A stretch of DNA of 64,000 nucleotides from Bacteroides neonati. Lineage in GTDB: Bacteria > Bacteroidota > Bacteroidia > Bacteroidales > Bacteroidaceae. The position numbers were made by a program, and so were the translations under genes. The stretch lies in the NCBI RefSeq assembly GCF_000499785.1, contig NZ_HG726023.1:250534-314533 (forward strand). Direction: 5' to 3'. Below the pieces are notes generated by a model. The model was not told the DNA's origin and did not search any database. It worked only from the letters and a program-made list of their open reading frames with translations. Shown one piece after another: positions 58,612-64,000 of this stretch; the stretch's first letter is position 1; each line of letters begins with the position of its first letter.

Positions 58612-60269
58612 TTTAAGGATTTTGAATGTAAATTAGTAATTATGTATTTATCAGGATTCTCAGAATTATTTAGTTCGTAATCTTGCGGATCCCATTCAAA
58701 CTTAGGAAGAAAAGTTCTTGTTGATACAATAGTATCTTTCGTGCTAGTGATCAACATGAGTCTCACTTTTAATAAATGATCACATCGGATATTTATTCCT
58801 ATAGAACTGTTATTTAAGCGACCTTTAGGTGCAAAAATCATTCCAGGGATATCGGGGTGTTTAGAAGTTCTGGAAATATCTGGAAAATGGACTTTGAACT
58901 TGAAGTTAAAATCTTGCTCATATATATTTTCATAAATGTTTTTATATGAATCACTATAGCATGCAGTTCCCCCAATACTTCCTCTGTCATAATCTTTCAC
59001 TTCACTAGAGATATTCGTTGTTCTAAGCATTAAGCTATTAAATGAATAATGAATAATATTTTCTTTAATTGTGGAATTAAAGACTGGTCGATACACTGTT
59101 TGTGGGCTAGGAAATAATGAATAGATAAATCCTTGGTTTAGGTTGCCACCTTGATATCTAGCGGTTGTACTAAAATAAGTCGTAGGTTGTTCTAATAAAT
59201 TCCAAACACCCAATATCCCAACCATGTTATTAGATATATTAATAGTGATAGGTGTTAACCCTCCCGTTTGTTCAGTACTAATAGTTCCCTCTAATTGAGC
59301 AGTACCATTGGTTGTAAACTCTAATTTGGATTCTTGAATATTCTGTTTGTTGAATTTTCCTAAAAAAGATCCAAATAATAGATCAATGCCTGCCTTGACT
59401 ATTCCTGAAGTTCCACCTGATAAAATATCAGGAATAGAGTGTTTTAAGAAATCTGTCGCTATTTTTCCATTTTCCACCTCTTTGGTCAGCCAGCTTTTTG
59501 CTTCTTTTCCGGAAGCTTTTGCTATTCCCGATATAACATCATTAGTTGGATTAGAAGTTGTGGTTGTTATTATGGTACCTTCTGATTTTGATTGGTAACT
59601 ACCTGTTAAGTTGATATTGGAGCTTGTTCTACTTATAGGGTTAATTGTCAAATATCCAGTTATAAAGTTAGGGTCATACGCTAATTGTAATTGAAAACAA
59701 TTCCACCCTCTCGTGTATCCTTTATTTTCATCAGTAGTAATATTCATACAATAAATATCTTGTTTTTTGACCTTACAGCTAATTGATTCAGAAAGATTTC
59801 CAGTAAATCCTAAAAGATGCTGCGGGCTATCTATATGTACCTTCCAAATAGCTGATGTTTGCATGACTACTTCTTCTAAGTAGTAAAACACTTTTAATAG
59901 ACCTGTTAACTTATTGTAAAAAATAAGGTAGTTTGTGCCAGGATTTGCGGTTGAATTTATTGTATGAGCTATTAATGTCCAGCCATCATCTTTTTTGATA
60001 TCCATTCGAATATCTGTTGGGATAGTAGTAGTCACATTAAAATTGTACCAGGGAGGAGTGACTGAGATACCTGAAGGCAAAACTACGCTGGACCAGTTTT
60101 CCCAACATTCAGCAACATTGCGAGTTTCATTTTGTCGATGCGGGTATATTACCCCTTTACTCTCTTTACTTAAACAAAACTGCTTCTTCACCGTTTCAAT
60201 ATTATCTATTTTGTCGGAACAGCTTAAACAAATCATACTTAGTAGTATAAAAAAGAATCTTGTTTTCAT
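58608..60269 (-). CDS. Unrecognised lipoprotein, 553 residues
   Basis: Signal peptide with lipobox (SMICLSC, Cys17). The mature protein is rich in Asn, Thr, Ser and Ile and has no recognised motif. Visible segments: WKVHIDSPQHLLGFTGNLSE and TGWNCFQLQLAYDPNF-like beta-rich stretches in the first half; a Thr/Ser-rich linker (KSEGTIITTTTSNPTND); a short amphipathic helical region (ISGIAKASGKEAKSWLTKEVENG, then IVKAGIDLLFGSFLGKF); and a beta-rich C-terminal half. The gene is distinctly AT-rich and lies 17 bp upstream of susC in the same operon, flanked by exact 18-bp direct repeats. It could be a surface adhesin, an extra glycan-binding protein or a foreign cassette; the sequence does not decide. 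Confidence 0.8.
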   Translation of the reverse strand: MKTRFFFILLSMICLSCSDKIDNIETVKKQFCLSKESKGVIYPHRQNETRNVAECWENWSSVVLPSGISVTPPWYNFNVTTTIPTDIRMDIKKDDGWTLIAHTINSTANPGTNYLIFYNKLTGLLKVFYYLEEVVMQTSAIWKVHIDSPQHLLGFTGNLSESISCKVKKQDIYCMNITTDENKGYTRGWNCFQLQLAYDPNFITGYLTINPISRTSSNINLTGSYQSKSEGTIITTTTSNPTNDVISGIAKASGKEAKSWLTKEVENGKIATDFLKHSIPDILSGGTSGIVKAGIDLLFGSFLGKFNKQNIQESKLEFTTNGTAQLEGTISTEQTGGLTPITINISNNMVGILGVWNLLEQPTTYFSTTARYQGGNLNQGFIYSLFPSPQTVYRPVFNSTIKENIIHYSFNSLMLRTTNISSEVKDYDRGSIGGTACYSDSYKNIYENIYEQDFNFKFKVHFPDISRTSKHPDIPGMIFAPKGRLNNSSIGINIRCDHLLKVRLMLITSTKDTIVSTRTFLPKFEWDPQDYELNNSENPDKYIITNLHSKSLN

Positions 60270-60272
60270 TAT

Positions 60273-60290
60273 ATTATTTTTAAAGGTTAA
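60273..60290 (-). repeat. 18-bp direct repeat, copy 2 (leader of the 553-residue gene)
   Basis: TTAACCTTTAAAAATAAT on the - strand, ending 3 bp before the start codon at 60269. Distance to copy 1 is 1679 bp. Confidence 0.85.
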
Positions 60291-60608
60291 TAAATCGTTC
60301 GTGATTTATGCGCTAAGTAATCAAATCACTCATGGAATCACTAATTTTTATGATCTACTTTTGCTCTACAAATCGTTCGTTTTGATAGCTATTAATACTA
60401 CAATGTTTGTTTTATTTTGCTGTTTATCAGTTGTTTATTAATTCATGTATATCTACATAAGTCATTGCGGTAAAGAGTTGGATATAACTGCAAGGTGGCA
60501 GACTATGTAGGGCATCTTTTGCCGTTCGAAGAGTGTATTTACAAATTTATGGCTAACTTTGCGCCCTTTAAAGACAGAACTTAAATGTAATTTGAAACAG
60601 AAAGAACA
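60291..60608. other. Divergent intergenic region
   Basis: AT-rich region between the 553-residue gene (leftward) and the NCS2 permease (rightward). A -7 box for the permease is present at 60554-60561. I found no clear TAnnTTTG box for the leftward operon and no coding frame worth calling. Confidence 0.5.
60554..60561 (+). promoter_or_regulatory. -7 box for the NCS2 permease gene
   Basis: TAACTTTG matches TAnnTTTG, 47 bp before the ATG at 60609. The -33 region is not clear. Confidence 0.5.
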
Positions 60609-61895
60609 ATGATTGATAACTATTTCAAGCTGAAAGAGAACGGAACAACCGTCCGAACCGAGGTAATTGCAGGTATTACTACGTTTTTAACCATGGCGTA
60701 TATCTTAGCGCTTAATCCACAGTTTTTGTCGACAACCGGCATGGATGCCGGAGCTGTTTTCACCGCTACCGCCGTATCGGCTATTGTTGGAACCATGATT
60801 ATGGCTCTCTGGGCTAAGTTGCCCTTTGCGCTTGCTCCGGGAGTTGGGCTGAGTGTTTTCTTCTCCTTTACGGTTTGTATGGCTATGGGATATACCTGGC
60901 AGTTTGCACTGACTGCTGTGTTTATTGAAGGAATCATCTTTATACTACTTACCCTCTTTAACATCCGCGAGGCCATTGTCAATTCGATACCTCAAACACT
61001 TAAGAATGCCATTGGTGCAGGTATCGGATTGTTTATCGCCTTCATCGGTTTGCAGAATGCAGGCATTATCGTAAACAGTGATTCAACGCTTGTTAAATTG
61101 GGCGATATCACATCCGGTGCACCTCTTTTGGCATTGATCGGATTGGGTATCACCTCTTTGTTATTGATTAGAAAGGTAAACGGAGCCCTGTTACTGGGTA
61201 TTCTGATAACTACCATCATCGGTGCCTTTATGGGAATTACTCAGTACAAGGGCATTGTAAGCCTTCCGCCATCACCCGAACCTCTTTTGTTTAAGTTTGA
61301 CTTTTCGGAGGTGTTCAGCTTGAAGATGGTCTTGGTGGTTTTCACTTTTCTGTTTGTAGACTTGTTCGATACACTGGGCACGCTGGTGGGGGTAACAACC
61401 AAAGCCAAAATGCTGACGCCCGATGGCAAAGTGCCCGGCATTAAGCAAGCGTTCATGGCCGATGCCGTAGCTACTACGCTGGGAGCTATGATGGGAACGA
61501 GCACCGTGACCACCTATGTGGAGAGTGCAGCAGGCGTAGCCCAAGGCGGACGTACCGGATTAACTTCGCTCGTTACAGCCTCGTGTTTTGTGGTTGCTTT
61601 GTTGTTCTCGCCCCTCTTCTTGTCTATCACGCCCTCTGCCACCGCACCGGTGCTTATATTGGTAGGCTTGTTTATGCTCTCTCCGGTGGTAGCGATCGAC
61701 TTTGACAATTACTCCGAGTCTATTCCTGCCTTTATCTGTATTTTGGCCATGCCGTTGTCATACAGTATAGCCGAGGGTATTTCGTTGGGTATGATTAGTT
61801 ATGTGGTGCTCAATCTGTTAAGCTCCAACCAAAAGAAGCTAAACGCCGGAATGTGCATACTCGCCGTTCTGTTTATTCTGAAGTATTTCATTTAG
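60609..61895 (+). CDS. NCS2-family purine permease (AzgA/GhxP type)
   Basis: A 428-residue inner-membrane transporter with about 12-14 helices. Family segments: N-terminal ITTFLTMAYILALNPQFLS, the substrate-site region LPFALAPGVGLSVFFSFTV, GIGLFIAFIGLQNAGIIV, the VFTFLFVDLFDTLGTLVGV motif and ADAVATTLGAMMGTSTVTTYVESAAGVAQGGRTG (two parts). These match the AzgA-like subgroup that takes up adenine, guanine or hypoxanthine by proton symport rather than the uracil/xanthine subgroup. Precise base specificity is not deducible. It is a single gene followed by a two-part hairpin terminator. Confidence 0.94.
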   Translation: MIDNYFKLKENGTTVRTEVIAGITTFLTMAYILALNPQFLSTTGMDAGAVFTATAVSAIVGTMIMALWAKLPFALAPGVGLSVFFSFTVCMAMGYTWQFALTAVFIEGIIFILLTLFNIREAIVNSIPQTLKNAIGAGIGLFIAFIGLQNAGIIVNSDSTLVKLGDITSGAPLLALIGLGITSLLLIRKVNGALLLGILITTIIGAFMGITQYKGIVSLPPSPEPLLFKFDFSEVFSLKMVLVVFTFLFVDLFDTLGTLVGVTTKAKMLTPDGKVPGIKQAFMADAVATTLGAMMGTSTVTTYVESAAGVAQGGRTGLTSLVTASCFVVALLFSPLFLSITPSATAPVLILVGLFMLSPVVAIDFDNYSESIPAFICILAMPLSYSIAEGISLGMISYVVLNLLSSNQKKLNAGMCILAVLFILKYFI

Positions 61896-61932
61896 TTCGG
61901 AAGCCGTTGTCTATTTGACACTTTGTATATTG

Positions 61933-62012
61933 AACCGCTATTGAATAACGATGTTTGCGCCCTTGATCGAGGGTGATGAAAACGACGCTATTCAATAGCG
62001 GTTTCCTTTTTC
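61933..62012 (+). terminator. Large hairpin terminator after the NCS2 permease gene
   Basis: AACCGCTATTGAATA (61933-61947) pairs perfectly with 61989-62003. A smaller hairpin (CCCTTGATCGAGGG region) sits inside the 41-nt loop, and a T-rich tail follows (62001-62012). Convergent genes flank it. Confidence 0.75.
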
Positions 62013-62192
62013 TCCATTGTTTGTAATAGAGCTGTATAGGCGATAAAAGTTCGTCTTTTTAGTGTCAGTCGGTGGTTGAAAGATAGTGATTCGGTCGGTT
62101 TTGTATCGTTATGATGCTTTCTGTTTGTTCGTGCGGAGTGAGCTTCTGGCAAAAAACAGCGTTTATTTTCCTATCTCGTACGGTCTTTTCAG

Positions 62193-62278
62193 GAAATGTC
62201 GGGACGTTTATAAAAAAGGTCCCGACCATTTATGAAAAGCCCTCGACGATTTATAGAAATCTCCCCGGCTTTTCTTAG
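62193..62278. repeat. Four imperfect ~22-bp units in a convergent intergenic region
   Basis: Units start near 62193, 62213, 62235 and 62257. Pattern: GAAA/AAAA, a GC-rich core (TGTCGGGACG, GGTCCCGACC, GCCCTCGACG, TCTCCCCGGC), then TTTAT or TTTTCTTA with final G. GGTCCCGACC and GTCGGGAC are small palindromes. Together with the arrays at 8614-8722 and 15959-16024 they suggest one family of period-22 intergenic repeats. The remaining parts of this 595-bp gap (62013-62192 and 62279-62490) show no gene. Confidence 0.6.
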
Positions 62279-62490
62279 AATCCTTGCTCACTTACATGCT
62301 CCAAAACCGTATTATCTTGCAGTAATCCGTATGTTTATACTGATTTGGCGGCATGTTTTTCCTTTTCTTATTCCTTTCCTGTGCTAGTTCTTCTTTTTTG
62401 TGCAAATAGTTGGTTACTACTCTTTTCGCATTTCCTTCTTTTCGCTTTTTATATTGGCGAAGTGCTGTCTTTTCGACAAGCGAGCTGCCG

Positions 62491-63999
62491 TTATATTTTT
62501 TGCAAATAGCCGGTTAAATCGTCTTCGGACTGCAAGCCCAAAGCCTTGCGCAACCGATAACGATTCATATTAATGGTTTTGGGAACACTCCCGGTAAGGA
62601 GTGAGATTTCCTTGGTCGATAAATTAACCCGTAAGAGGGTGGCCAGGTATTTTTCGCCCTGAGTAAGTGCAGGATGCAGCGTTAGTAAGCGTTTCAGGAA
62701 GTCGGCATTCTTTTGTTCAATGCTTAAGAGTAGCGCATTGGTCTCTTCCGAACCGTTTTGATACTGGCTGATGAATGCATTTACCTTTTTCAGGTGCGTC
62801 GAAATGGCACCGGGCTCCATGCGGTATCCCTCTTTGATTTGCTCGCGAATGCGTTCCAACAGCTCGTTACGGCTGCGTAGAAACATGGCAAAACTGGTTA
62901 CCTCCTGTCGGCTTACCTCCAATTCGTTTTGAATCGAGTGAATGGCCAGTTCCTGTTGCGCTACCTTGAGTTCTGCCAATTCGCGTTCGGACTGCTCGAG
63001 TCGGTAGCGGGTTTCGATGAGTTGCATATTCTTGCGCCGCCTGTACCATCGGGGCAGAAAAATAGCGATGGCGATGCAGAAAAGCAATGTTGCACTTAGC
63101 AGGAATATATTACGACGCAACAACTCTATTTCGTAGGATTGTTCGACCAATTCATTTTCGCGTTGCTGATCCATGAGCTTCTTTCTCGAAATCTCCTGTT
63201 CTACGTCGCGTAGCTTTTTGTCGTTTTGCAGCTCCTGACTCATCGTATAGAGCTGAAGCAGGCAATCGTAGGCTTTGTCGTACTGCTTCATGGCGGCATA
63301 TACCCACGAGGAGTATTCGTAATTATCGCAGATCAGCTCTTTGCCATTGGAGGTGGCGGCAGCAATCTTGGCCTCTTTGAGTGCTTTGAGCGCCTTGTCG
63401 TATTGATGGGCAAAGAAATATTGCTTGCCCATGTTGTTGTAGTTCTCGGCAAGTGCCCAAGTGGCATTGAAGTTTTTATTGATGATGATCGCTTCATTGA
63501 TCAGCGATAGTTTTTCGTCGATATCTCCTTCGTACAAACACATATTGTTCAGGTTGGCAGCCGCAGCTTTGATGTTGCCGATCTTGCGATTAATCTGCAA
63601 AGCGTTGCGAAAACATTGTTCGGCTGTTTTGAATTCGTTGAGGCTGTAGTGAATAATGCCGCGCGTATTGTACGTTCCTGCCAGCCCCACCGAATCCTGA
63701 TAGATTTTGCAGAGTGTGGCTGCTTTGTCGTTAATCTCGAAGGCTTTATTGTAGTCTTTAAGCCTGCAATAGATATTGGCCATTTGCATCTGGATGTCCG
63801 ATAATATGCGATAATCTTCGGGTTTGCAGTAATGCAATGCATCGTATAAGGCTTTGATTCCTATATCGAAATCGCCTAGAAACTTACAGGCTACTCCGTA
63901 GGCGAGCAACGCCTGGGCACGTCTGGTATCGGGCGATTTGACGGGGAGCAGTTCGAGTGCCTGCTGCGCGAAATAGGCCGATTGCTTGGGGTTGGTATA
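62491..63999 (-). CDS. TPR-containing membrane regulator with C-terminal helix-turn-helix (5' end outside window)
   Basis: The frame stays open to the right edge, so the N-terminus is missing. Visible order: at least six TPR-like repeats (for example FAQQALELLPVKSPDTRRAQ at the edge and CFRNALQINRKIGNIKAAAAN further in), one membrane helix near NIFLLSATLLFCIAIAIFLP, a coiled coil (RLEQSERELAELKVAQQELAIHSIQNELE in its core), and a C-terminal LuxR/GerE-like DNA-binding segment LSTKEISLLTGSVPKTINMNRYRLRKALG. Such one-component TPR regulators are frequent in Bacteroidetes; the TPR part would be periplasmic and the helix-turn-helix cytoplasmic. Ligand and targets are unknown. Confidence 0.88.
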   Translation of the reverse strand, partial: YTNPKQSAYFAQQALELLPVKSPDTRRAQALLAYGVACKFLGDFDIGIKALYDALHYCKPEDYRILSDIQMQMANIYCRLKDYNKAFEINDKAATLCKIYQDSVGLAGTYNTRGIIHYSLNEFKTAEQCFRNALQINRKIGNIKAAAANLNNMCLYEGDIDEKLSLINEAIIINKNFNATWALAENYNNMGKQYFFAHQYDKALKALKEAKIAAATSNGKELICDNYEYSSWVYAAMKQYDKAYDCLLQLYTMSQELQNDKKLRDVEQEISRKKLMDQQRENELVEQSYEIELLRRNIFLLSATLLFCIAIAIFLPRWYRRRKNMQLIETRYRLEQSERELAELKVAQQELAIHSIQNELEVSRQEVTSFAMFLRSRNELLERIREQIKEGYRMEPGAISTHLKKVNAFISQYQNGSEETNALLLSIEQKNADFLKRLLTLHPALTQGEKYLATLLRVNLSTKEISLLTGSVPKTINMNRYRLRKALGLQSEDDLTGYLQKI

Positions 64000-64000
64000 T

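Overview
The window is chromosomal DNA of a gut-type Bacteroides. The evidence is three SusC/SusD pairs, a hybrid two-component system, an ECF sigma/FecR-type anti-sigma pair, serine-type sulfatases, LPxTG-free Bacteroidetes lipoproteins, an IS1380-family element, and several promoters that match the Bacteroides -7 consensus TAnnTTTG. No rRNA, tRNA, CRISPR array or prophage was recognised. Both ends cut through genes.

Left block (1-8353, + strand): the tail of a sigma-70 type factor, a 62-residue small protein, rpe, comEC, a DHH phosphoesterase (NrnA type), a DUF4827-like lipoprotein and glmM-type phosphohexomutase. comEC is split by a 1587-bp IS1380-family element (2536-4122) with 14-bp terminal inverted repeats and an intact 5-bp target duplication. 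Removing the element restores one open frame of about 687 codons.

Efflux block (8735-15809, - strand): a probable four-gene operon of a CusA-type RND pump fused to a TolC-type outer-membrane factor, its periplasmic adaptor, a LytS-type sensor kinase and a LytTR response regulator.

Glycan locus 1 (16166-26434, + strand): ECF sigma, anti-sigma, SusC with STN domain, SusD and two serine-type sulfatases. Glycan locus 2 (26585-37615): a divergent hybrid two-component regulator next to SusC, SusD and a surface lipoprotein, plus a secreted esterase behind the regulator. A related ~20-nt motif occurs in inverted orientation at both edges of the regulator-esterase segment.

Middle block (37889-47575): periplasmic glutathione peroxidase; a closely spaced - strand run of queA, a NUDIX hydrolase, a metzincin-like metalloprotease lipoprotein carrying a beta-propeller, and a second lipoprotein made of a related propeller; a DUF2027/Smr protein; a two-enzyme fusion (endonuclease/exonuclease/phosphatase plus calcineurin-like phosphoesterase); and a small secreted protein.

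Glycan locus 3 (47809-60269, - strand): an unrecognised 553-residue lipoprotein, SusC and SusD, then a separate promoter driving a two-gene LysO-type exporter, a GH2 beta-galactosidase and a GH63-type glucosidase. The 553-residue gene lies between exact 18-bp direct repeats, and the SusC gene shows a sharp GC step. The window ends with an NCS2 purine permease and a truncated TPR/helix-turn-helix regulator.

Three intergenic regions (8614-8722, 15959-16024, 62193-62278) contain imperfect repeats with a common period near 22 bp that no annotated feature explains.
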